Of a DNA stretch of 64,000 nucleotides, positions 43,478 through 52,825 are shown piece by piece (within the stretch, counting starts at the first letter, position 1; the number at the start of each line of letters is the position of its first letter). Under the pieces are notes generated by a model. The model was not told where the DNA came from and did no database searches. It worked only from the letters and a program-made list of their open reading frames with translations. Position numbers and translations under genes: made by a program. This DNA comes from JAZDLX01 sp964538455 (GTDB lineage Bacteria; Electryoneota; Electryoneia; Electryoneales; Electryoneaceae), in the NCBI GenBank assembly GCA_964538455.1, contig CAZIDZ010000004.1, positions 1 through 64,000 on the forward strand. The letters run 5' to 3'.

Positions 43478-45115
43478 ATGAAGCCGTGGATTGAGGAGGC
43501 GCTGCATATCGCCGAGTCGGGCAGGGTGCTCGATGCGTTCTCGGCCGTCCACGATGCGATGCAGAGCGATCCCGGCCCCTACACGCCCGGTGAAATCTCG
43601 GCAATCGCGAAAATATTCCTGGTCGCGGATCAGCCCGGACTGAGCCGCATGCTGCTCGAACGTCTCCCGCGGGATCAGTGGACGGACGAACACCACTCGC
43701 TCTATGACGCGTCCGGCGAAACGGAAGCACCACCGGCAAAGGAAACTCCCCCGGCGGAAAAAGGGCTCCCCGGCGCCCGTCCCGTAGCCGCGACCGGGAG
43801 AATCCCCGGAGCTCCGCTGCGGATCGCGATGATCTCCGCGTCGGATAGCGGAGGTGCGGGAACCGCCGCCTGGCGTTTGCACCGCGGGCTGCTCGGCCAC
43901 GGAGTCGAGAGCCGGATGTATGTGATGGACAAGCGGCGCGACGATGAGAACGTGCTGGTGCTGCCGCCCGCACCGAAGGGCGATAGCGTGGTGGATGCGC
44001 TCCCGTCGGACCCGCAGCGCTACCTCTGGCGCGCGACGACCGCTCGCTGGGAGCAAACGATGGCGGCGCACCCCGACCGTCCCGGCGGTCTCGAAGCGTT
44101 CACCGATCCACTGTCCTACAGCCGCGTGGATCTCGTCCGCGGGATTCGTGAGGCGGACGTCGTAAGCTTCCACTGGATCGCCGGTGTGGTCGACTACCCA
44201 ACCTTGCACAACGTGCTCGCCGGCAAACCCTCCGTCTGGACGTTGCACGACCTGAATGCGTTCACCGGCGGTTGTCACTATGCGGCGGGCTGCGAAAAAT
44301 TCAGGGATCGGTGCGGAAGCTGCCCGCAGCTTGGTTCCAGCGACGAGAACGATTTCTCCCGGCGTTCCTGGGATACGAAAAAGGAGCTCTACGACAAGAT
44401 CTCATTGACGGTTGTCACCCCCTCGGACTGGTTGCGGCGGGAGGCGGAATCCTCCAGCCTCTTCCGCCCCTTCCCCGTGCATGTGATCCCGAATCCTCAC
44501 CCGCTTGATCTGTTCCACCCCCGAGACCGCGAGGCAGAGCGCCAACGGATCGGGGTGGAACGGGAGGAGCGTATGGTGCTGTTCGGGGCGGATTCGGTGG
44601 GCAACCATCGCAAGGGTTTCCTGCACCTGACCGAGGCGCTTTCAGAATTGGATCGGAAACTCGATGCTCGGCAGAGGTTGGCGCTCGTGACTTTCGGCCG
44701 AAAGGTGCCTGAGATATCCCTGCCGGAACGCTTCCGCATTGTTCACCTTGGCTCGCTGGCCGACGAGGAAACGATCGCCGGCGTCTACTCCGCGGCGGAC
44801 CTGTTCGTCCTCCCCTCCCTTGAGGACAACCTTCCAAACACGGTTGCCGAAAGTCTCGCCTGTGGAACGCCCGTGGTGAGTTTTTCCATCGGCGGGATAC
44901 CGGAGATGGTCGATCACCTGAAGACCGGCTACCTCGCGAAGCCTTTCGACATCGCGGACCTCGCCGAGGGCATACAATGGGTACTCGCGCAATTACCGGA
45001 GCAATCTGATGAGATCCGCACCGAATGCCGTGATGTTGCGGTGAAAAAATACAGCCAGGCTACGCAAGCCGGCCTCTACCTTGAACTGTTCCGGAGCCTG
45101 CTCAGCGAAGCATAG
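43478..45115 (+). CDS. GT4-family glycosyltransferase
   Basis: A 545-aa retaining glycosyltransferase of the GT-B/GT4 type. An N-terminal helical segment (about 1-85, TPR-like) and a Pro/Ala/Glu linker precede the catalytic part (about 108-540). Motifs include SDSGGAGTAAWRLHRGLL, HDLNAFTGGCHYAAGC followed by CGSCP, and LPSLEDNLPNTVAESLACGTP with the E-x7-E pair. The ATG at 43478 has AAAGGA 8 nt upstream; an ATG at 43469 sits too close to that site. The gene stands alone and is convergent with the large fusion gene, ending 3 nt from it. Confidence 0.9.
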   Translation: MKPWIEEALHIAESGRVLDAFSAVHDAMQSDPGPYTPGEISAIAKIFLVADQPGLSRMLLERLPRDQWTDEHHSLYDASGETEAPPAKETPPAEKGLPGARPVAATGRIPGAPLRIAMISASDSGGAGTAAWRLHRGLLGHGVESRMYVMDKRRDDENVLVLPPAPKGDSVVDALPSDPQRYLWRATTARWEQTMAAHPDRPGGLEAFTDPLSYSRVDLVRGIREADVVSFHWIAGVVDYPTLHNVLAGKPSVWTLHDLNAFTGGCHYAAGCEKFRDRCGSCPQLGSSDENDFSRRSWDTKKELYDKISLTVVTPSDWLRREAESSSLFRPFPVHVIPNPHPLDLFHPRDREAERQRIGVEREERMVLFGADSVGNHRKGFLHLTEALSELDRKLDARQRLALVTFGRKVPEISLPERFRIVHLGSLADEETIAGVYSAADLFVLPSLEDNLPNTVAESLACGTPVVSFSIGGIPEMVDHLKTGYLAKPFDIADLAEGIQWVLAQLPEQSDEIRTECRDVAVKKYSQATQAGLYLELFRSLLSEA

Positions 45116-45118
45116 CTT

Positions 45119-48100
45119 TTACGGGAGGCGGAACCAGACCCCGTTCCCGTCGATCTCACGCATTGTGAACTTCAATCCGCGGCTTTGCTGGAACTCATCC
45201 ACCGCTTCCCTGCTCCCGCTCCAGTACCCATAGTCATCGACCTGAACGAAACCGTTGGGAACGAGCAGGTCATAGAGGTGAGTGAAAATCGAGAGCTGCG
45301 ATGCGTACCAATCTGCGTCCGCGTGCAGCAAGGCGATCCGCTGAATCTCGCTGCGGGATGCCGGGAGCGTGGCGTCGAACAGTCCCGGCACGGTAACGAG
45401 AAGATCCTCCGCTCCGAGTTCCCGGCAGATCTGGTGGACATTGTCAACCGGCGCGGCGCAGGTCCCGGTTCCCCAGCCGCTCTCCTCCGCTCCGATGCCG
45501 GATCTGATCTGGCGATCCTTTTCGGTGGGCTCCGGCATGCCGTCGAACGTATCGAAAGCGAAGACCTTGCGTGGGCGCCGGGAATACCGTTTAACAACTG
45601 CAGCGATCAACGCGGTCGCACCGCCCCCCGCAACGCCGCATTCGACGAAATTGCCCGGGAGATCCTCCTCGCAAGCCTTCCGTGCCATCCGATAGAGGTT
45701 GTAAAGCCTCAGCTCCGTGAGCATCGTGTAGGGACGGATTTTCCCAAGCAAATCAAGGAATTCCGGGTCGTCAGGCACTTTTCCGGTGAACCGGTCGGCG
45801 CCGATTTCCGCAGCAAGCTTTTGCGCCGCCTGATGATCGGGGAAAAGGCGAAGCTCCTCGCGAAGGGCTTCCTGAGCGTCCGCAGGCCGATTCATTTTCA
45901 GGAAGATCTCCGCGCGCTGATAATCGAGCCCACGGACGTTTTTCTTCAGCGCTTTCGCCCGGTGAATCGTTTGGAAGGCCGCCTCAAGCGAACCGGACTC
46001 CATCTCCCGTCGCGCCCGTTCCATCGACTGCTCGACGGAGTCCGCCACGGCCGTCGCCACCGCCGCTTCGCCTTGATCACGGATCGCGGCCGTTTGCGTG
46101 GACACAGAGGGGCGCAGCACCGCGCTGTGAACCGAATCATTATCGACAACCGGATCGGAATCGACAGCCGACTCCTGCCCGCTCATCTCTTTCACATCGA
46201 GAGCCTGCCGGAATGCTTCCGCCTCACGGTTGTCCGGAAAGAGTTTCAGCTCCCGCTGCACCGCCGTCTTTGCATTCTGAGGCTGACCCAGATTGAGGTA
46301 GCAGAGGGCTCGCATCAGGTGGACGTTCTGCAAACGGTCGGAAGCGCCATTCAAGGCTTCAAGTTGTTCGAGCGCCCCTGCGTAGTCGTGGCCCTCGATC
46401 CGCTTCATCGCGTCGCGAATCCGCTCAACGTCAGTCGGTTGTTCGATGGGTTCACTCCTTTTCTTATCTGTCCAGCGCACGACGGGGTAGGTTCCGGACT
46501 TGTCTCCAGGTTCGACCGCAGGCCGTCCATGCGTCCCGTAAAACAGCTCGCAGACCTCCGCCGCAATTTCAAGGTCGTCCGGGAATCGGCACTCTCCGAA
46601 ATCGTGCCTGGACGTCCGATAGCGGTCGGTCTTGCCGGCGTTCATCCCGCTGCCGTCGAGCCCGATGTTGTTGATGTGTGAATGGGTCGGATAGACGAAG
46701 AGCTGGTTGTTCATCGCCATCGTCAGGATCCAATTCGGCGTCCAGATGTCCTTCCCCTTGAGCGCCGCGAGCGTATAATCGATCACGTTCGAGCCGCCCA
46801 ATGTGAGATCAGTCCGGCGCCGCAGCACCTCTTTCATCAACGCCGCGAGGTCCGGATTGTACTGTTTCCAGCGCGAGCGCCAGGTCGCCCACGCCCAGCT
46901 CGACATGCGGTGGAAAAAGTAAGCGTCGTAAGGATAGCCGCCGAGAAACGCCTCCGGCAGCGGCGGACCGAAACCGGAGACTCCCGCGACCTCGGAGACG
47001 TTTTCGTATCGCTCGAGCCCCGCTTCGATGAAGGGGAACATCGTCGGTAGAGGAACCACATCATCTTCGAGCAGAAGCATTGTCTTATGGCGCTCGAACA
47101 CGTAGCCGGCAGCTTTAATAATGGACTTTTTCAGGCCGAGATTGTCTTTGCGCTCGATCACCTCGATGTCTGCCCAATTCACGGATTGGAAAAGTTCACG
47201 GACGGCGCCGACAGCCTCCTCGTCCTTTTCATTACGCGGTGCGTCGGAAAAGAGATACAACCGATCGACGCCGTACTCTTTCAAGCCGGACAGAACCTGC
47301 TCGGTATGTTTCGGCCGGTTATACGCGACTACGGCGACAGGCACGGAGAAACTCTTCCGCAGGTTCAGCCTGGGAGCGCTGGAGTTCACTTTATTCGTCT
47401 GCTCGGTTTTCTCTTCATGCCCGAACACGATCGTCCTGCAAGCCTGCTCATAGAACTCGTACTCCGGTTTCAGCATTTCCCTCAGACGGGCCATTTGTTC
47501 ATCGTCAGGTTCAAATTCCACCTTCGTCTTGCGGTCGTGGGAGTATACAACGGCGCACCCAGTCCTTCTCCCGAGTTCCGCAACACCCTCCTTAAGTGAA
47601 TCCAATTCCATCACCAGATCGCATCTACTGATATTCGACAAAGCCTCATCCAAATCCATCTTCGCTGAAAACATGGAGAGCTGGCGCATCAGCTCGTCGG
47701 GATTGATGTGTTCGAGGAAACCATCGAATCCACTCTCGATGAGATGCTTCTCCTGCTTGAAACCCGGGTGGTCCGGAGTTTTGTCACGCATCTGCAGCAG
47801 CATTTTGTAGTGTGAGAGAACACGTTTGACCGGGTCCCGCAATACTGTGAAAGCGAACGTTCCCGGCGGCAAATCGATTCTGTGCATTGGAATGTGGGAA
47901 AAGCCGTAATCGTATTCCCCCGCCTGAAGCAGTCCACGATTCCATGCGGCAAATCGAAAACCGTTCACCTCAGCTTGATGTTCACAGTTCAACCTGCTAT
48001 ACACCTCTTCGGCGTCTCCCCCGGCAGACCGGAAGAACGCCCAGTTGAGCGAGGTTCCGCCCGTCTTGCGGATGTGGTAGTGGTAGATCCGCTGATAGTG

Positions 48101-48124
48101 TCTCCCGTCGGGTGCCGTGAACAT
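45119..48124 (-). CDS. sulfotransferase - glycosyltransferase - TPR - O-methyltransferase fusion
   Basis: A 1001-aa protein with four parts. Residues of about 1-230 are a sulfotransferase-2-like domain (RKTGGTSLNW near 19-28, TVLRDPVKRVLSHY near 93-106). Residues of about 255-545 are a GT-A-type glycosyltransferase resembling HlpA-like proteins (VAVVAYNRPKHTEQVL, NLGLKKSIIKA, LLLEDDVVPLP, SWAWATWRSRW). Residues of about 570-780 contain two TPR-like repeats separated by a low-complexity segment. Residues of about 795-1001 are a TylF/MycF-type O-methyltransferase (FVECGVAGGGATALI, FDTFDGMPEP, LLHADADWYAS, VDDYGYWSGSREAVDEF). All motifs look intact. It is the last gene of the ten-gene minus-strand operon, 15 nt after the nucleotidyltransferase-kinase gene. 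It may add, sulfate and methylate one sugar. Confidence 0.86.
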   Translation of the reverse strand: MFTAPDGRHYQRIYHYHIRKTGGTSLNWAFFRSAGGDAEEVYSRLNCEHQAEVNGFRFAAWNRGLLQAGEYDYGFSHIPMHRIDLPPGTFAFTVLRDPVKRVLSHYKMLLQMRDKTPDHPGFKQEKHLIESGFDGFLEHINPDELMRQLSMFSAKMDLDEALSNISRCDLVMELDSLKEGVAELGRRTGCAVVYSHDRKTKVEFEPDDEQMARLREMLKPEYEFYEQACRTIVFGHEEKTEQTNKVNSSAPRLNLRKSFSVPVAVVAYNRPKHTEQVLSGLKEYGVDRLYLFSDAPRNEKDEEAVGAVRELFQSVNWADIEVIERKDNLGLKKSIIKAAGYVFERHKTMLLLEDDVVPLPTMFPFIEAGLERYENVSEVAGVSGFGPPLPEAFLGGYPYDAYFFHRMSSWAWATWRSRWKQYNPDLAALMKEVLRRRTDLTLGGSNVIDYTLAALKGKDIWTPNWILTMAMNNQLFVYPTHSHINNIGLDGSGMNAGKTDRYRTSRHDFGECRFPDDLEIAAEVCELFYGTHGRPAVEPGDKSGTYPVVRWTDKKRSEPIEQPTDVERIRDAMKRIEGHDYAGALEQLEALNGASDRLQNVHLMRALCYLNLGQPQNAKTAVQRELKLFPDNREAEAFRQALDVKEMSGQESAVDSDPVVDNDSVHSAVLRPSVSTQTAAIRDQGEAAVATAVADSVEQSMERARREMESGSLEAAFQTIHRAKALKKNVRGLDYQRAEIFLKMNRPADAQEALREELRLFPDHQAAQKLAAEIGADRFTGKVPDDPEFLDLLGKIRPYTMLTELRLYNLYRMARKACEEDLPGNFVECGVAGGGATALIAAVVKRYSRRPRKVFAFDTFDGMPEPTEKDRQIRSGIGAEESGWGTGTCAAPVDNVHQICRELGAEDLLVTVPGLFDATLPASRSEIQRIALLHADADWYASQLSIFTHLYDLLVPNGFVQVDDYGYWSGSREAVDEFQQSRGLKFTMREIDGNGVWFRLP

Positions 48125-48139
48125 ATTCGCCCTGCTCTC

Positions 48140-49729
48140 CTACTTCAGAAGCGTCACGATGAATTTTTTCAACACCGCCGGATCGATGGAATCACGGTTG
48201 CCGAGGTACTGGATCGCGAGCGCACCGACGGCATTACCGACAAAGCTGATCATCTCGGCGGGAAGCCGGTTCGCCGCCATCGGCGACGTGATCGAGAGGA
48301 ACGCATCCCCCGCTCCGATCGCGTCCACAGCCCGATCCGAGAACACCGGGGTCTCATGGATTCCGTTGCCCCGCATGTATGTCGAGGACCCCTGGTGGCC
48401 GCGCGTTACTGTCACGTACGAGGCGTCGAGGTGCTCGGCGGCGCGCCGGATCAGGTCGTGCAGCGGCCCGAACCGGTCGTGGTAGGCGTGCCGCATCTCC
48501 TCCTGGTCGATGCAGAGGTAATCCGCCCTCGGGTACCGCGTGATCGAGTTGAAACCGAGATTCGCGCTGTTCATCTGCGCGTTCACCGCGACGAATTTCG
48601 CCTTCCGCGCGATCACGTCCACCGGCGAGTCGCTGATCATCCCGTGTCCGAAATCGGTGACGATGGCGAGATCCACCTCCGGAAGGCGGCTTGAGAGATG
48701 CTGGTTAAGCCGCGCCTGAAGCTTCGGCGGGAGGATTGAATCCTCGATGAAAGTCATCTCGAACATCTTTTGATACAAATACTTATGTAAAAACCTCCGC
48801 TTCCTCGTAGTCGGGCCGTCGGGACGCATCAGGAAGGTCGGCTGCACGTTCGGTTTGAGTTTCGAGCGGATGAATTCCTCCTGGGAATCCTGCTTGCCGA
48901 GCAGCGTAACGAGCTCGACGTGATCGCAGAACCCGGCCACGTGGTTCGCCACCGCGAGCACGCCGCCCGCATGGCTCTCCGAATCGATGTAGCGGGCGTT
49001 GATCGTCGTGGACTTGCTCGCCATACCGAGCGGCTGGCAGAACACATACTCATCGATGATCGTGTCGCCGAGGATCAGGACTTTCGTCGAGCGCATGCTG
49101 TCGAGCGAGTCGATGATCTCATCCGCGCTCCACCGTTTGCGAAACTCCGAGAGAAACGCGTCCGCCTCCGGAGCGAGCAGCTGAAAATGGCGGTTCAGCA
49201 GGCTGCTTGAGCTGAAGGTGAGATCGTTGGTGAAATAGATCCTCCCGCCTACTTCCTCGACCGCTTGCTGCTCCTCGACGATTTTCCCCGTCAAGTCATC
49301 CTCGGCGTTTTGGTAATCCGATCCCTTGACGTAGATATCGGGCCGGAGCTTGCGGATGATCTCCGCCGCCGTGGGAGAATCGTTGATCGCCACCCAATCC
49401 ACCACCTCGAGCGCCGCCAGGGATTCAGCGCGGAGAAACTCGTTGAACACCGGCCGGCCGGGTCCCTTGTTGACGTAGCGGTCGGGAGTGATCGTGACGA
49501 TCAGGCAGTCCGCGGCTCTCTTCGCCTCCTGCAGGTGGCGGAGATGACCCGGGTGCAGCAGGTCGAACACGCCGTGGCAGTGGGCGACTTCGTGCCCCTG
49601 TTCCTGCTCCTGCCGAACACGCTGAGCGAGGTCCTCGAGGCTCAGAATCTTTCCGGCGACTCTGGCCACGGTAGCCTCGACAGCATGAGGCGCTTCCACC
49701 GGGTTCCCGTTTCCGTCAGCCTTTCTCAT
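48140..49729 (-). CDS. bifunctional nucleotidyltransferase / PfkB kinase (RfaE-like, swapped order)
   Basis: A 529-aa enzyme. The N-terminal nucleotidyltransferase (about 45-180) shows HGVFDLLHPGHLRHL, the HxGH site, and LRPDIYVKGSDY. The C-terminal PfkB kinase (about 210-520) shows ILGDTIIDEY and the signature DAIGAGDAFLSI. HldE/RfaE enzymes of heptose synthesis have the opposite order (kinase first). Together these activities would phosphorylate a sugar and make an NDP- or CDP-sugar. Heptose or another donor is possible. The ATG at 49729 overlaps the preceding epimerase stop (ATGA) and has GGGAG upstream. Confidence 0.85.
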   Translation of the reverse strand: MRKADGNGNPVEAPHAVEATVARVAGKILSLEDLAQRVRQEQEQGHEVAHCHGVFDLLHPGHLRHLQEAKRAADCLIVTITPDRYVNKGPGRPVFNEFLRAESLAALEVVDWVAINDSPTAAEIIRKLRPDIYVKGSDYQNAEDDLTGKIVEEQQAVEEVGGRIYFTNDLTFSSSSLLNRHFQLLAPEADAFLSEFRKRWSADEIIDSLDSMRSTKVLILGDTIIDEYVFCQPLGMASKSTTINARYIDSESHAGGVLAVANHVAGFCDHVELVTLLGKQDSQEEFIRSKLKPNVQPTFLMRPDGPTTRKRRFLHKYLYQKMFEMTFIEDSILPPKLQARLNQHLSSRLPEVDLAIVTDFGHGMISDSPVDVIARKAKFVAVNAQMNSANLGFNSITRYPRADYLCIDQEEMRHAYHDRFGPLHDLIRRAAEHLDASYVTVTRGHQGSSTYMRGNGIHETPVFSDRAVDAIGAGDAFLSITSPMAANRLPAEMISFVGNAVGALAIQYLGNRDSIDPAVLKKFIVTLLK

Positions 49730-50745
49730 GCACTCTCCCGTGAGGCAAGCCTTTCGAACCACTCCCGGGTCGCTTCTTCAATCGTCTCCGGCGTCCAGAC
49801 CGGAGCACGGTCCCAGTCATCGATGTGATCGAGCATCGTGCTCACTCCCTGCTCGAAACTCACGCGCGCCCTCCAGCCGAGCAGCCGCTCGATTTTGCCG
49901 ACATCGGCGAAGGTGCAGTCCGGTTCACCCGGCCGTTTTGGGATATGGATTTTCTCCCCGCCCAGGAGCTGAACCAGCCTGTTGATGCTGTACGTGCCGC
50001 CGCTGCCGACGTTGAAGATCTCACCCGACAGGTTCGATTCCGCCGCTCGCACGACGGCGTCGGCAACGTCGGTGACGAATGTGAAGTCCCGCGTCTGTTC
50101 TCCGTCGCCGACGACGGTGAAGGATTTTCCAGCGCGTTTCTGCGCGAGAAAAACGCCGAACACTGCGCCATAGGTCCCCGTAGTGCGCGCACGGGGGCCA
50201 TACACGTTGAAAAACCGCAGCGAAACGGCCGGGAGCTGGTAGACCTTGACCCAGTGCATCACAAGCTGTTCGCCTAGGAACTTGGTCAGGGCGTAAGGAT
50301 ATTCAGTACGAATCGGTGCGGTCTCGGGCGTCGGGTAGCTGTCCGGGATTCCGTAGCAGGAGGAGGACGCGGCGTAAACGAAGCGAGCGACTCCAGCCTT
50401 GCGCGACGCCTCGAGAACCGAGAAAGTGCCGTCCACATTCGAACGGAAATAGGCGGCGGGATTCTGGATTGAAGGGACGATGTCGGCCAGCGCGGCGAGG
50501 TGGAACACCCAGTCCACCCCCTCGAAATGCCCGGCGATCGCCTCATGATCGGTGACGTCCACCTCGACGAGCCGGAAGGCGGGGTGCGATGCCAGATGCT
50601 CCACATTTCTCGGTTGGCCGGTTGAGAAATTGTCGAGCACGGTGACCTGATGTCCGTCCGCGAGCAGACGGTCCACCAGGTGGCTGCCGATGAATCCCGC
50701 TCCACCCGTGACCAGCGTTCGCTTCCTGTCGATCCGCTCAGGCAC
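49726..50745 (-). CDS. NAD-dependent nucleotide-sugar epimerase/dehydratase
   Basis: A 339-aa extended SDR. The Rossmann motif TGGAGFIGSHLVDRLL is near residue 13, the catalytic Ser region is ASSSCYG, and the Tyr-x3-Lys motif is YPYALTK. These are typical of UDP-glucose/GlcNAc 4-epimerase-like enzymes. It acts on a nucleotide sugar in the cytoplasm. The GTG start at 50745 has AAGGAGG 7 nt upstream and overlaps the DegT gene by 8 nt. Substrate cannot be fixed from sequence. Confidence 0.9.
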   Translation of the reverse strand: MPERIDRKRTLVTGGAGFIGSHLVDRLLADGHQVTVLDNFSTGQPRNVEHLASHPAFRLVEVDVTDHEAIAGHFEGVDWVFHLAALADIVPSIQNPAAYFRSNVDGTFSVLEASRKAGVARFVYAASSSCYGIPDSYPTPETAPIRTEYPYALTKFLGEQLVMHWVKVYQLPAVSLRFFNVYGPRARTTGTYGAVFGVFLAQKRAGKSFTVVGDGEQTRDFTFVTDVADAVVRAAESNLSGEIFNVGSGGTYSINRLVQLLGGEKIHIPKRPGEPDCTFADVGKIERLLGWRARVSFEQGVSTMLDHIDDWDRAPVWTPETIEEATREWFERLASRESA

Positions 50746-51892
50746 CGTAAAACCTCCTTATTTCGCTCGCTACACGTTCAACCTGTGCATCGCTCAACGA
50801 CGGATAAATCGGCAGGCTGAGGATGCTGTTCGCCAGGGATTCCGTCACCGGGAAGTCCCCGGGCCGATACCCCAGCCCCGCCGCCGCGGGTTGCAGGTGG
50901 ATCGGAATCGGATAATGCACCTTGGTTTCGATGCCAACCGATTGCAGGAACGCCTGCAGATCATCGCGACGCTCCGCACGGATGACAAACGTGTGATAAA
51001 CCGGCTCGTCCGCTGGATCCACTTCGGGCAGCTCGACAACATCCGACAAACGCTCCTTGTAGTGCTTGGCGATCTCGCGGTGACGCTCGGTCCACTGACC
51101 GAGGTAATCCAGCTTTACGTTGAGCAACGCGGCTTGCAACGCGTCGAGGCGGCTGTTGACACTCCAGAAACGGCATGTATCGCGGTCCTCGAGACCGTGA
51201 TTCCGTGCGACGCTCAACCACTCGGCGAGTTCGTCGTCATCGGTCGCAACCATTCCTCCATCGCCCGCCGCCGAGAGGTTTTTCAACGGATGCAGACTGA
51301 ACGCAGCCGCGCGCCCCAGGGACCCCACGGATTTTCCTGCGCATTTCGCACCCACTGCCTGCGCAGCGTCCTCGAGCAGAACCAAGCCGTGCCGTTCGGC
51401 GATCTCGGAAAGCGCTTGCATGTCCGCGGGATTCCCGGTCAGGTGAACCGTGAGAATCGCCCGAGTCTGCGGCGTAATCGCCTCCTCGACTCGCTGTGGA
51501 TCGAGGGTATAGGTCTTTTCGACGACGTCCGCGAAACGAACCGTCGCTCCCGCAAGGGTGATCGCCGAAGCGGAGGCGAGAAACGAGTTGGGGGCGGTGA
51601 TCACTTCGTCTCCGCCGCCGATTCCCAATCCCCTGAGCATCAGAGCGATTGCATCGGTGCCATTGGCTACACCGACAGCATGATGCACGCCGCAGAATTC
51701 GGCAAAGCGCCGCTCGAAGCGCTCGACTTCCGAGCCGAGGATGAACTGGCCGCTACGCAGAGTCTTTTCCACCGCGGCGAGCAGCTGCTTGCGGAGTTTT
51801 GGATCGCCGATGGACAGATCCACGTAACGGACCGGTTCATTCGCTACGGCTTTTAAGTCCAGCACGCGATCCTTTTCAGCAACGGCGTTCAT
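50738..51892 (-). CDS. DegT/DnrJ/EryC1/StrS-family sugar aminotransferase
   Basis: A 384-aa PLP enzyme that converts a keto-nucleotide sugar to an amino sugar. The PLP lysine lies in SLHPLKNLSAAGDGGM, with the aspartate of LVLLEDAAQAVGA upstream. GVANGTDAI and SFLASA-type substrate residues are also present. With the two SDR enzymes in this operon it indicates synthesis of an amino sugar. It starts 6 nt after the sulfotransferase stop. Alternative dehydratase-type members of the family are less likely because the active-site Lys is present. Confidence 0.93.
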   Translation of the reverse strand: MNAVAEKDRVLDLKAVANEPVRYVDLSIGDPKLRKQLLAAVEKTLRSGQFILGSEVERFERRFAEFCGVHHAVGVANGTDAIALMLRGLGIGGGDEVITAPNSFLASASAITLAGATVRFADVVEKTYTLDPQRVEEAITPQTRAILTVHLTGNPADMQALSEIAERHGLVLLEDAAQAVGAKCAGKSVGSLGRAAAFSLHPLKNLSAAGDGGMVATDDDELAEWLSVARNHGLEDRDTCRFWSVNSRLDALQAALLNVKLDYLGQWTERHREIAKHYKERLSDVVELPEVDPADEPVYHTFVIRAERRDDLQAFLQSVGIETKVHYPIPIHLQPAAAGLGYRPGDFPVTESLANSILSLPIYPSLSDAQVERVASEIRRFYGA

Positions 51893-51898
51893 TCCGCT

Positions 51899-52825
51899 CT
51901 ACCCCACTTCCACTGTCTTCGATATCGCCAGCGGCGGCTCTTCGGGAATCCCCAGCTGACGCATCAGGTCGCCGCAGATGCCCATCGTGGTCTCCACCGA
52001 TTCCGCGCTCAGCTTGTCCCGCGGATCCTGGGCCAAGCGATCCTGATTGACCCGCACCGACTCGCTCGGCGAGAGCGGGATCCCGATGAACTGCCCGATC
52101 CGGGCAAGACTGTTCAGAGTATCCAGGATCAGATCCTCGTACGTGACCAGCAGATAATCCTCCGGCTTGTCGGCGAGAGCGGCGCTGAACTGGTTCGTCG
52201 TCCGCCACATCATCGCCTCGATCATCACCTGCTCCTCCTCGGAATAGGTCTCGCAGTCCGAGAGGTTGACACTCCTGTTTTTCCACTGCGCCTGTCCGGC
52301 AAGGCTGTCGAACCAGACGAGCCGGATGAATGGGTCGCTCAACCGCGAAAAGTTGGGATGGCGTGACGGCCGTTGGATTCCGCGGCTTTTGGGATCGCGG
52401 CCGGAGAGCATCCAATGGAGCGGATGGCGGACGAGATGGATGAACCGTGTCCGCACCCCGTCCTGCTCCATCAGTTCGCGGTACTCTGCGGCGACGTAGG
52501 GAAACAGGGTGGCGTCCTTGAAACCGAACGCCGCAGGCGGAGCTGGCAAAGCCCGCGCACCTGCGAGAAATTTGTTGTGCGCCTGAAGCAGGATTATGTG
52601 CAGCGCCTCGCGGTTGCGCGGATCGTCCGGGTATTTCCAATGCATCGTATAGGTTCTTTGCAGCGAAGGCTGCCACAGCATCTGGCCGAAGACTTCTTCA
52701 TCCTCGCCCACCGGCGAACGTTGTGCGCCCATGAATACGCCGTTCGCCATCATCAGCCGGACCAGCAGCCTGCTGCCGGTATGACCGCTGCAGAGCACGG
52801 GATAGATCGCCGCCTTTCCGCTCAC
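51899..52825 (-). CDS. sulfotransferase family protein
   Basis: A 308-aa protein with a short N-terminal PAPS-binding-like loop (CSGHTGSRLLVRLM, residues about 12-25). A second conserved block is RFIHLVRHPLHWMLSGRDPKSRG near 128-150, which resembles the 3'-phosphate site. This is the third sulfotransferase-type protein in the locus. It overlaps the upstream methyltransferase stop by 4 nt and precedes DegT by 6 nt. The acceptor is unknown but should be a sugar or glycolipid of this pathway. Confidence 0.8.
   Translation of the reverse strand: MSGKAAIYPVLCSGHTGSRLLVRLMMANGVFMGAQRSPVGEDEEVFGQMLWQPSLQRTYTMHWKYPDDPRNREALHIILLQAHNKFLAGARALPAPPAAFGFKDATLFPYVAAEYRELMEQDGVRTRFIHLVRHPLHWMLSGRDPKSRGIQRPSRHPNFSRLSDPFIRLVWFDSLAGQAQWKNRSVNLSDCETYSEEEQVMIEAMMWRTTNQFSAALADKPEDYLLVTYEDLILDTLNSLARIGQFIGIPLSPSESVRVNQDRLAQDPRDKLSAESVETTMGICGDLMRQLGIPEEPPLAISKTVEVG

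Noticed and set aside
45185..46681. 498-aa plus-strand open frame
   Set aside because: It lies within the fusion gene on the opposite strand; the fusion has strong domain evidence.
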